A stretch of DNA of 64,000 nucleotides, taken from Plantactinospora soyae. GTDB lineage: Bacteria; Actinomycetota; Actinomycetes; Mycobacteriales; Micromonosporaceae. Position numbers and translations under genes: made by a program. The notes below the pieces were generated by a model, which did not search any database, was not told the origin of the DNA, and worked only from the letters and a program-made list of their open reading frames with translations. Within the stretch, counting starts at the first letter, position 1. Every line of letters begins with the position of its first letter. The DNA lies in assembly GCF_014874095.1 (NCBI RefSeq), contig NZ_JADBEB010000001.1:7440001-7504000 (forward strand), written 5' to 3'. Positions 1 through 8,371 of the stretch are shown here, one piece after another.

Positions 1-1136
1 CGAAGGTCGGCGATGCTGAGCCCCAGGCCGGCATCGGCGAAGGCGGCTTCGACGCTTCCCGGCTCGGGCGCCTCCAACGCGGTGTTGTCGATGGCGAACC
101 CGAAGCGCGTGTTCTCGTCGGGGCGCATATCGGCTGTGTGTCCGGTGGTGCTCGTCAGGCCGAGGGCGAAGTACTCGTCGCCGAGAACGCGGTGCAGGTG
201 CTGTCCCATCGGGAGCCCCGTGAGGTGACCGTTGAAGGAGATCGGCAGCTTCTGGATGTGGGCGTTGTGAGCCGCCAGCACGACCCGGGTCCCAGGTTCA
301 AGGCGCTCCAGATGCCACAGGACCGACCCGGCCATGTAGACGTCGCGGGCCGAGGTGTCGGCGGTCAGCCCGTTTCCGGCGTAGAGGCCGGCCATGGCGC
401 GGAAGCCGTAGTCGGCGTGGCAGGCGCCTTCGAGGCGACGCAGGGCGATGTCGTAGCTGCGCTGGTCACCGCGGGAAAGGTACAGCGCTTCGACGGCGCG
501 GAACCGGATGAGCAGGCGCATCAGGATAGCGCTGAGGGCGTCCTGTTCGGCGGTGGCCAGGCGTGTCCAGGCCGGTGCGGCCGAGGCCGCGGAGGCACCG
601 GCGAACGATTCGGCGATCCGCATCGCCGTCTGGAGCGCCGGTAGGGTGTCGGGATCGATCTCGCGGAGGTAGTCAGCGACCGGGGCCAGGGCGGGAACCA
701 AGGATCCACCGGCTGCCGGGATGTCGATCCCGGCGAAACGCACCGGCTCCGAGGCTGTGGCGTTGTGCCGGCGCATCCAGCGCAGTGGCTCATCGACTCC
801 CACGGGGATCGCCTCGGCGAGCTGGGCCGACAGATCATCATCCGCCCCCTCCCCCTGGGCCCAGGCGTCAAGGGGGAAGCCTTCGCTCAAGCCGTATTCG
901 AAGGCCAGGACGGTGAAGCCGCAGCGTTCGACGAGGAACCGCAGGATGCGTTCGCGCATGAGTGCGAACTCGTTGATGAAGTGGGAGTTTTCACCGATCG
1001 CGACGACGCGGGCTTCGCCGATGATGCCGCGCAGCGGCTCCAGGTCATCGAGCGGCGCCTGACGGTCGAGGTGGGTAAGCGGGACGGCATGGGATTGCAA
1101 CCAGTCAGCAAATGTTTGTGGTGGGTAAGCAGGCAT
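1..1136 (-). CDS. Erythromycin esterase-like hydrolase (3' end beyond window)
   Basis: 378 codons read on the minus strand before the gene leaves the window at base 1. Seen: an N-terminal IGENSHFINEF segment (E49, H52, E56), matching the GEATHGT-type active-site motif of the family, and VVLAAHNAHIQK near residue 287-296 (H290, H293), the family's second His motif. Known: Ere-type and EreB-like proteins open macrolactone rings by metal-independent hydrolysis; many actinobacterial members act on unknown substrates. The ATG at 1136 is preceded by a weak GAG about eight bases upstream. It lies in the same orientation as the Vat-type acetyltransferase and ABC-F remnant, suggesting a drug-resistance cluster. 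The substrate cannot be read from sequence. Confidence 0.85.
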   Translation of the reverse strand, partial: MPAYPPQTFADWLQSHAVPLTHLDRQAPLDDLEPLRGIIGEARVVAIGENSHFINEFALMRERILRFLVERCGFTVLAFEYGLSEGFPLDAWAQGEGADDDLSAQLAEAIPVGVDEPLRWMRRHNATASEPVRFAGIDIPAAGGSLVPALAPVADYLREIDPDTLPALQTAMRIAESFAGASAASAAPAWTRLATAEQDALSAILMRLLIRFRAVEALYLSRGDQRSYDIALRRLEGACHADYGFRAMAGLYAGNGLTADTSARDVYMAGSVLWHLERLEPGTRVVLAAHNAHIQKLPISFNGHLTGLPMGQHLHRVLGDEYFALGLTSTTGHTADMRPDENTRFGFAIDNTALEAPEPGSVEAAFADAGLGLSIADL

Positions 1137-1380
1137 GCTGACAGCTCGATTCTCAGTGCTGGAATGTGGATGGATCGCCGATGGGGCAACGGATCACCGC
1201 AGGTTGGCAACCACCGGAGGATCGGCGAACATGACGGTGAAGCCGCTAGGCCTCACCGCGCGTAGCGCCTTCCCGAAGAGGAGGCGCGGAGTGGCTGGGA
1301 ACGGGAGTTGGCGGGGCGCGAAGGTGTCCACAGGTCGGAGGCCGGCTTCCGCAGTGGCGGTCCTCCTGCGCCGGGACCGT

Positions 1381-2073
1381 TCAACGGCCCGTCGCTCTGC
1401 GTGTCGGCGCCTCTTGACATGCCTCCACCGGGTGACCGGACGCCGCGTCCTCCAGTTCGTCGATGCTGCCGGACATGATCGTGCGGATGTGTTCGGTGAT
1501 GTGCTGGAGCGGCCAGTCCCACCAGGCCAGGGCGAGGAGGCGGTTGATGTCGGCATCGCTGTAGCGGCGGCGGATGAGACGGGCGGGGTTGCCGCCGACG
1601 ATGCCGTAGTCGGGCACATCGTCAACGACGACGGAACCGGAAGCGATGACCGCTCCGTTGCCGATACGGACGCCGGGCATCACCATGGCCCGGTAGCCGA
1701 ACCAGACGTCATGGCCCACCACGGTGTCACCCCGTCCGGGCAGGCCGGTGATGAGATCGAAGTGCTCCGCCCAGGAACCGCCCATGATCGGGAAGGGGAA
1801 CGTCGAGGGACCGTCCATGCGGTGGTTGGCGCCGTTCATGATGAACCGCACGCCCTCGCCGAGCGCGCAGAACTTTCCGATGACCAGCTTCTCCGGCCCG
1901 TAGTGATACAGCACGTTGCGGGTCTCGAACGCGGTCGGATCATCCGGATCGTCGTAGTAGGAGAACTCGCCGACCTCGATCAGCGGGGAGGTGACCAGCG
2001 GCTTCAACAGCACCACACGCGGCTGCTCGGGCATCGGATGCACCACGGTCGGGTCGGTGGGAACAGGCGGCAT
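1381..2073 (-). CDS. vat: Vat-type streptogramin A / xenobiotic O-acetyltransferase
   Basis: About 230 residues, the usual length of the Vat/CatB hexapeptide acetyltransferases, which acetylate group A streptogramins (or chloramphenicol-type substrates) with acetyl-CoA in the cytoplasm. Seen: the family signature FIMNGANHRMDG with the catalytic His at about residue 84, then left-handed beta-helix hexapeptide repeats (VVGHDVWFGYRAMVMPGV, IGNGAVIASGSVV) and the closing GGNPARLIRRR. AAAGGAAG lies nine bases before the ATG at 2073; the GTG just upstream (2076) is also possible. The last ~35 residues are not conserved in style. Vat is the closest subfamily; relaxed specificity is possible. Confidence 0.88.
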   Translation of the reverse strand: MPPVPTDPTVVHPMPEQPRVVLLKPLVTSPLIEVGEFSYYDDPDDPTAFETRNVLYHYGPEKLVIGKFCALGEGVRFIMNGANHRMDGPSTFPFPIMGGSWAEHFDLITGLPGRGDTVVGHDVWFGYRAMVMPGVRIGNGAVIASGSVVVDDVPDYGIVGGNPARLIRRRYSDADINRLLALAWWDWPLQHITEHIRTIMSGSIDELEDAASGHPVEACQEAPTRRATGR

Positions 2074-2118
2074 CACCAATTGCTTCCTTTCTGAAGAGGT
2101 TTGCGGGGTTGGAGGACA

Positions 2119-2578
2119 TCAGGCCCTGGCGGTGGCTGTCGCAGTCGTGTGCATGGCCAGGTGTGCGCCCCGCCAGCGACGGCGCAGCCGGCGATCATGG
2201 CCGACGATGACCATGGCGCCGTCGTACCCGGTCAGAGCGGCTTCCAGCTCCTCGACGAGGGCGGGCGACAGATGGTTGGTGGGTTCGTCGAGCAGTAGCA
2301 TCTCCGGCGTAACCACCAGGACGGCCGCCAGTCGTCTGCGGCTCCAGCCGCTGGTCCTGGGCGAGATGACCGACCCCGCCGGCGGCCTGGACGACGACCT
2401 CACCCTGATCGGGCCGTTCACGCCCGGCCAGCAGGCGCAGCAAGGTGGTCTTGCCGGATCCGTTCTCACCGATGATTCCGGTGCGCCCGCCCGCAGCGAG
2501 CGAGCAGGTCACCGAGTCAAGGACGAGCCTGCCGTTGAAGGACTCACTGACGGCGAGTGCGGTGATCCGGGTAGGCAT
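2119..2578 (-). pseudogene. ABC-F ribosomal-protection ATPase, collapsed remnant
   Basis: The ATG at 2578 has a GGAG seven bases upstream and starts a typical ABC-F N-terminus (TALAVSESFNGRLVLDSV), with an intact Walker A GENGSGKTTLLRLL. After about 80 residues the reading frame changes. What follows in the next frame is the end of an ABC-F protein: PEMLLLDEPTNHLSP (Walker B) and IVGHDRRLRRRW. ABC-F proteins are normally ~550 residues with two ATPase domains; this copy is ~150 codons, so an internal deletion has joined the first Walker A to a C-terminal Walker B out of frame. It was probably a Vga/Msr/OptrA-like antibiotic-resistance factor, divergent from the TetR gene. Confidence 0.8.
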
Positions 2579-2733
2579 GCGGGGACTCCAAGCACCCGAG
2601 GACGAGGCGGCCGTCAATGGCCGCGCGGCCGGGCGAACGCTTCGGAAGAGCACCGATCACCCCACTAGTGCGACAACTGATACATTAAGATTCTGCCACG
2701 ACGCCATCCCCTCGAGCAAACGGACTACCAGCG

Positions 2734-3381
2734 ATGACTCCCGCAGTCCCAGAACCGGAAGACACCCGGCCACCGCCGACCCGCCGCCGACCCGGCGGCC
2801 GCACCGCCCGCATTCGTACGCAGGTACTCGACGCGGTCCGCGCGGAGTTCAGCGAACACGGTTATGACGGCCTCACCATGGACGCCGTCGCCGCCCGCGC
2901 CGGCGTGCACCGCGCAACGGTGTACCGGCGCTGGGAGGACACCGGCGGCCTGCTCGCCGACGTCCTCGACGCGGCGAGCGACGACGACTGGCAGCCACCG
3001 GACACCGGCTCGCTGGAAGGCGACCTGGCAGCACTGAACCAGGAGATCCAGGCAGCCCTAACCGCACAACCGCCGTTCGTGACAGCCCTGATCGCCGCCT
3101 CGTTCCGCTCCGAGAAAGCCGCCCACGCCCAACAACGGCTCTGGGAGGACCGGTACGCCCGCTGCGAGATCGTCGTCAGCCGGGCCGCCCGGCGCGGCGA
3201 ACTCCCGCCGTACACCGACGCTCGACGACTGCTCATCGCCGCCACCGCGCCGCTGTACCACCAACTGGTGCTCCTCCGCACGCCACCCGACCCGCGTCTA
3301 CCCGACGACGCGGCCAGAATCGCCGCCCTCGCCGCAGCCGCCGGAGCCTTCACCGAACCCCCGTCAGCGGGCGACGCCTGA
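2734..3381 (+). CDS. TetR/AcrR-family transcriptional regulator
   Basis: 215 residues. Residues ~20-70 form a TetR helix-turn-helix (LDAVRAEFSEHGYDGLTMDAVAAR and AGVHRATVYRRW, given here as two segments), preceded by a basic Arg/Pro tail. The C-terminal part is an all-alpha ligand domain of the type in many actinobacterial efflux and resistance regulators. It is transcribed away from the ABC-F remnant, with a 155-bp shared upstream region, so it probably once repressed that gene. With the ABC-F gene broken, its remaining target may be the Vat/esterase genes or only itself. The ATG at 2734 has no strong Shine-Dalgarno. The ligand is unknown. Confidence 0.88.
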   Translation: MTPAVPEPEDTRPPPTRRRPGGRTARIRTQVLDAVRAEFSEHGYDGLTMDAVAARAGVHRATVYRRWEDTGGLLADVLDAASDDDWQPPDTGSLEGDLAALNQEIQAALTAQPPFVTALIAASFRSEKAAHAQQRLWEDRYARCEIVVSRAARRGELPPYTDARRLLIAATAPLYHQLVLLRTPPDPRLPDDAARIAALAAAAGAFTEPPSAGDA

Positions 3382-3565
3382 GGGAGACTTCACTCCCTTG
3401 TGTGGGCGCATGCCCAGTTCATCCGCCTGGCCTGGAACGCAGGATTTTGGTGCGGTCGGCGGCCCCTACCTCCGTTGACGAACCGCCCCGCATCGCCTAT
3501 CCGACAGTTTCTGGAGTGCTGCCGGGCCCTGTGCCACAGTGCCGGGCAACGATGCGGAGGTATCG

Positions 3566-6262
3566 ATGAGCGTCGCCCCGACGGACGGCGATCTTCAAGG
3601 CACGGTGGCTGCCGCGATCGCGGCTCAGGAGAGGTGCGTGCGCAACGCCGGGCTGCCGGAGATCGACGCTGCCGTGGCCGCCTGGAACGCGGTGCTGCGT
3701 CACCCCTGGATCTGGACCGATCCGCGCCAGGAACGCGCGGCCCAGCACAACGCCGGCGGGGTCGCGTCGATGCGATATCAGGCAACGGCCGACTCGGCGG
3801 ACCTCGAGCGTGCCGTGGAGTTGCACCTGGGCGCCGTGGCGGGTGAGCCGCCCGACGGGCCTCACCGGTCGCTGTACCTGGCCGGGCTGGGCCGCGCCCT
3901 GCGCCTGCGTTACAGCCTCTACGAGTCGTCGGCCGACCTCGACGCGGCCCTCGAGGCGTTCGGGGAGTTCCTGACCGACCGTGACCTCCGCGCGGCCGAC
4001 CCGATGGATCTCATGAGCATGTCGACCCTGCTGCGGCTGCGCTACGACCGCACCGGTCACGCCGCCGATATCGACACCGCGGTCGGGTTGGCCCGGCGCG
4101 CCACCGAACTCATCGGCGAGGGAACCGGGCCGGCCTCCGAGGCGTTCACGATCCTGGGAAACGCACTGGCGTTACGGCACCGCCGTGGCCGGGAGCGGGC
4201 GGACCTGGACGCGGCGATCGACGCCTTCGAGCGGGCCACCGCCGTGGTCACCGACGACAATCACAACCGTTTCAACGCGTTGCAGAACCTGGGTGTCACC
4301 TACCGGCTGCGGTACGACCTCATCAAGGAACCGCCGGACCTCGACCGGGCAGTCGAGTTGATGCGGGAGTCACTCGCCCTGATGGAGACGGAATCACCGT
4401 TCCGAGTCGGCGCCCTGAGCAACCTCGCCGCCGCGCTGGAGACACGGGCCGTGCTGACCGGCGACCGCACCGAGTTCGACGAGTTCGCCGCCGGGCCGTT
4501 CACCGAGGGGATGCGGCAGGCCGGTAGCGGCGCAATGTACCTGGTCATCGCGGCCGGCCAGGTCCACGAGCGCTACGAGCGGGTGGGGTCGCTCGACGAG
4601 CTGAACCAGTCCATCAACGCGCTGCGCCGGTCGATCGGCACGGTGCAGGGTCAGTCGCAGAACCGGCCGGTGCTCGCCGCGTTACTGCGCTCACGGTACG
4701 AGCGGACCGGCGACCTGGCCGACCTCACCGCGGCCGCCGACATCCTGCGCGCCGCTGCCATGGCGGAGACCGACGCGTACCGGCGTGCGGCCCACTACCA
4801 GAACTTGGCCATCTGCCTGCGTCACCAGTACGGGCACAGCGGCAGCACCAAGGATCTCCACCAGATGGTCGCCACGTCGGCTATTGCCCTCGAGGAATGC
4901 CCGGCGGACTCGGAGAACCTGCCCGGATACCTGATCCTGCTCGGCCAGAACCTGCATTACCTCTTCGGGCACACCGGCGCAGGCGACGACCTGGAAGCGG
5001 CCCTCGCCTGCTGGGAGGGCGGACTCGGCCTGCTGCCGCCCGACGAGCCGGCGCGGCCGCACTACGTCAACAGCTTCGCGGTCGGCCTGGCCGACCGATG
5101 GCGGCTGAACGGTGAGCGGGCCGACCTGGACCGAGCCATCGAGCTTCTCACCGAGGTGAGCCGGGACGCGCCCGAGACGTCCCCGCACAAGCCCGGCGAG
5201 CTGCACAACCTGGCGACCTGCCGGCGTGAGCGGCACGCGCTGACCGGCGACGCCACCGACCTGCGGGAGTCGATCGCCGCGTTCCGGCGAGCGTCGCTGC
5301 TGCCCCAGCTCGGCCGGCACGACGCGCTGAGCATCTCCCTCGCCTGGGGCCGGTGGGCCGGCGAACGACAGAGCTGGGCGGAGGCCGCCGAGGCGCTCGC
5401 GCCTGGCATGCGAGCCGCCCGGGAACTGTTCGCCGCCCAGCTCAGCCGGCAGGCCAAGGAGATGTGGTTGCGGGACGCCGGGGCCGTTCCGCAGCTCGCC
5501 GCGTACTCGCTGGCCCGCACCGGCAACCCGGCGGGCGCGGTCACGGCCCTCGAGCAGGGCCGCGCCATGTTGCTCTCCGAGGCCCTCGAACTGGGCCGCG
5601 CCGACCTCGAGCAACTGGCCGCACTCGGCCGGGGTGACCTGCTCGCCGCCTTCCGCGACGCCGAGGACAGCCTGCGGGCCTACGACGAACCGGACCAGGC
5701 GGCACCGGACGGGGACCTCTACGGACAGCTCGAGAGCCTACGCAAGGCGCGCGAGCGGTTCGCGGTGGTGTCCGCGCGGATCCAGCGGGTCCGCGGCTAC
5801 GAGACCTTCCTTCAGCCGGCCGAGTTCGCCGACGTGGCGGCAACCGCGACCGACTGTCCGCTCGTCTACCTGATGGCGAGCCGGCCGGGCGGGCTGGCGC
5901 TCGTGGTGAACAACGAGAACGTCGAGGCGGTGTGGCTGCCCGAGCTGACCACCGACAGCCTGTATGAGAAGCTCGGCCAGTACTTCTCCGCGTACGCCCT
6001 GCGCGCGAGCGGCCGGGCCGCGTGGCCGGCCGCACTCGACGAGCTGACCGGCTGGCTGTGGCCTGCCGTCATGGGCCCGGTGCTGGACCGCCTGGAAGGG
6101 CACGCTCGCGCGGTCATCATCCCGACCGGACTACTGCCGCTGTTGCCGCTGCACGCCGCGTGGACCACCGCCGCGCCGGGCGAAACGGTGACCGGCCGGA
6201 TCTACGCGCTGGACCGGATGCTGCTGACCTACGCGCCGAACGCCCGCGGACTGGCGGCGGCT
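3566..6262 (+). pseudogene. TPR-CHAT (caspase-like) protein lacking its catalytic half
   Basis: GGAGG five bases before the ATG at 3566 fixes the start. About 650 residues of degenerate tetratricopeptide-type repeats follow (recurring LRxRYxxxxxxADLDxAI/VE pattern), then the first part of a CHAT domain: VYLMASRPGGLALVV, AVIIPTGLLPLLPLHAAW, LLTYAPNARGL. CHAT proteases are caspase/separase relatives with a C-terminal His-Cys dyad; that region is missing. Just after LTYAPNARGL the frame runs into unrelated Arg-rich sequence, while another frame carries a Hint-like protein, so a deletion junction lies near 6262-6290. The in-frame ORF continues to 7717, but that part is not authentic. Such proteins often act as effectors in conflict systems; this copy should be proteolytically dead. 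Confidence 0.75.
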
Positions 6263-6270
6263 GCGCCGCG

Positions 6271-7779
6271 CGCAGCGGCTGCTTCCCGGAGGAGAACGCG
6301 ACCGAGTTCATGGCGCGCTCACAGCCGGGCGGGCGCTACTGGCAGTCGTACGACCCGCCGTCGTGCCTCGCCGGGGCCACCCGGGTACGGCGGCCGGACG
6401 GCACCACCACGGCGATCGACCGGTTGCGCCGGGGCGACCTGGTGGCCACGCCGTACGGCACCCGGCCGGTCCTGCTGGTGTCCCGCACGCCCCGCGCCGG
6501 CCGCCCGCTGGTCACGCTCGAACCGACCGGCCTGCGGTGCACGCCCGGCCACCCGTGGGTGGTGGAACCGACCGGTGCCGGGCGGCACGCCGACGGGCAG
6601 GATGGACCGGAGTACGCGGCGGTCCGCCCGGAACTGGCCCGGACCCAACTGCCGGGCCTGGCCGACACGGGAGTGGCCCCACTCGTCGCCGGCACCCGGT
6701 TGGCGGGTTGGCAGGCGGGCCGGCCGACCCCGGTCACGGTCCGCGCCCGGCCCGCCGACCCGGACGCCGAAGACTGGGTGTACGGGCTGCTCGTCGAGCC
6801 GGACGCGGACGGATTCGGCCGGTACCTGGTCGACGCCGGGGCGGCCGACGTGGTGGCGGTTCCCGAACAGGCGCCGCTCGGGCGGCTGCCGCACGCCGCG
6901 CTCGCGCTGCTGGAGGCGCTGCCCGCCGTGCTGGACGCCGTCCGGCCTGCGCTGGAAGCGGCGACGCCGGACCATTTCGCGTCCGTGCTGCGGCGTGCGC
7001 TCCAGGCCGTACCGGTGGACATCTCGGCGGCCTGGCGCCAGGCGGCACGGGTCCGACCGGTATGGACGGACGGCACGGACACCGCCCGGGTGCACGCCGC
7101 GCTGGACCGGCTGTTACCCGCGCTCGGCGACCGTCACGGGCTGGTCGACTGGCGGGCCGGCGGACTCGTCGACCTCCTGGTCGAGCGGTTCGGCGCAGAG
7201 TTGCGCGGCGTGGTCGACCACGGATGGCGGGTGCCGCCCCGGCCCGGAGCGCCGCTCACCGCCGCAACCGTGTTGGAAGTGGTACGCCACCAGCCCGGCG
7301 ACAATCCCACCGAGGTACGGGTACGGTTCGGCGGCGCGACCGGTCGGGTTCCGCTGTCCGGGAGAGGCTTCCGGCGTACCCCGGACGCGTTCCCGGCGGT
7401 GCGGGGGCGTACCCCGGCTGCCGGACCGGTACGGCTGGACGCTGCGGTGCTCGCGGGCGGCCGAGTGGTGGCCAGCGGCACGACGTGGCTACCGTGGACC
7501 GTCGGCACCGGTTACCGGTGGGCGTGGTCACGCCTGGTCACACCGGACGGGGACGAGTACGGCCGGATGGCGTTCGACCTGCGTAGCCAGCGGTCGACCG
7601 ACCGGGACCCGCCGGGACCACCGCCCGGCTGGGCCGGCTCCCGGCGTACCCCGTTCGCGCTCACCCTCGGCCGGTCGCTCGGCGCGTCGCTCGCCGCCGG
7701 ACTGCCCGGCGCCCTGACGGCGAGCGCGCCCGCGATGCTGCCGCGCCACGTGACCGGTCACCGGCCGGGGTGGAGGTAG
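6271..7779 (+). pseudogene. Hint/Vint-domain protein, N-terminus deleted
   Basis: Open frame of about 500 codons whose beginning is fused out of frame to the CHAT gene. Seen: SCLAGATRVRRPDG, a Hint-like N-terminal block with leading Cys; IDRLRRGDLV; and RCTPGHPWVVEP with a T-x-x-H-P block. This is the arrangement of intein/hedgehog-like Hint and Vint domains that cleave or splice proteins. The remaining ~350 residues are not recognised; the C-terminus has a Thr/Trp/Gly-rich beta-type stretch. The first candidate ATG (6310) has GGAGGAG 15 bases upstream, too far for confident initiation. Its original N-terminal domain was probably lost with the CHAT catalytic half. Family assignment rests on motif resemblance only. 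Confidence 0.5.
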
Positions 7780-7849
7780 CCAGCCCAGGGTCATCGGTTC
7801 TGCCGCACCCACGGTCGCCGGTGCTCCCTCCTTCGGACGCAGGGAGGCG

Positions 7850-7975
7850 AGAACACGCGCCCGGCCAACACCAACGCCGAGGCGTGCTCTCAGCACGGCG
7901 AAGTCGGGGTGCCCGTCGCTGCCGGGGACGACGATCTTCCCGTCGAGGATGACGTCAGGCAGGCCGGCGGCGGGC
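7850..7975 (-). pseudogene. Possible ATP-dependent DNA ligase (LigD-like) fragment
   Basis: In the 290-bp gap before the trypco2 gene the minus strand encodes LPDVILDGKIVVPGSDG followed by HPDFAVLRARLG. This resembles the LPDxVLDGEIVxxxxxGxPxFxxLxxRL block of the nucleotidyltransferase domain of actinobacterial ATP-dependent ligases. No start, catalytic Lys motif or downstream oligonucleotide-binding domain is present, so at most it is a relic. A chance match is possible. Confidence 0.35.
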
Positions 7976-8071
7976 TCAGGGCGGTGCGGGCCGCCGTACG
8001 CAAAGTCAGGGGTTTCCTCTTCCCCGGGATAGAATGCCGTCCATCTGGCGCCGAGCCCGCTGGGAGCAACG

Positions 8072-8371
8072 GTGATCGAACTCACAACGGTCGTCCAAGA
8101 GCTGCGCGCGGAGCTGGAGGCGGCCGTCGCCGTCGCCGCCGGCGAGGCGTTCCGGTTCGAACTCGGCCCCATCGAGCTGGAGCTGACGGTCGCGGTGACC
8201 AAAGAGGCGAAAGGGTCCGCGAAGGTCCGCTTCTGGGTGGTCGACCTCGGCACCGACGCCGGACTGCACCAGGTGTCCACACAACGGATCAAGCTGACCC
8301 TCCAGCCGAGGCTCAGCGGGTCGGCCGAGACGCCGTGGGTCGTCGGCGAGGCGGGCGATCGCGAGCGGTGA
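8072..8371 (+). CDS. Trypco2 (trypsin-co-occurring) domain protein
   Basis: 99 residues. GTG start at 8072 with GGGAG five bases upstream. The sequence (IELTTVVQELRAELEAA, then RFELGPIELELTVAVTKEA, then KVRFWVVDLG and a closing KLTLQP) matches the small trypco2 family, which is defined by its habit of lying next to trypsin-STAND genes. In the published conflict-system framework such small proteins act as adaptors or regulated partners of the peptidase-NTPase. The stop TGA overlaps the next gene's GTG (GTGA at 8368-8371), so the two are translationally coupled. No signal peptide or membrane segment; likely cytoplasmic. Confidence 0.85.
   Translation: MIELTTVVQELRAELEAAVAVAAGEAFRFELGPIELELTVAVTKEAKGSAKVRFWVVDLGTDAGLHQVSTQRIKLTLQPRLSGSAETPWVVGEAGDRER

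Noticed and set aside
3539-7717. A single 1392-residue protein covering CHAT and downstream sequence
   Set aside because: Beyond about 6262 this frame is Arg/Ser/Gly-rich shadow sequence, while a different frame shows a Hint-domain protein; the long open frame is a GC artefact after a deletion junction.
7909-8367. Upstream extension of the trypsin-NACHT protein
   Set aside because: It would run through the trypco2 gene in another frame; the GTG overlapping the trypco2 stop puts the protease domain at a natural position.
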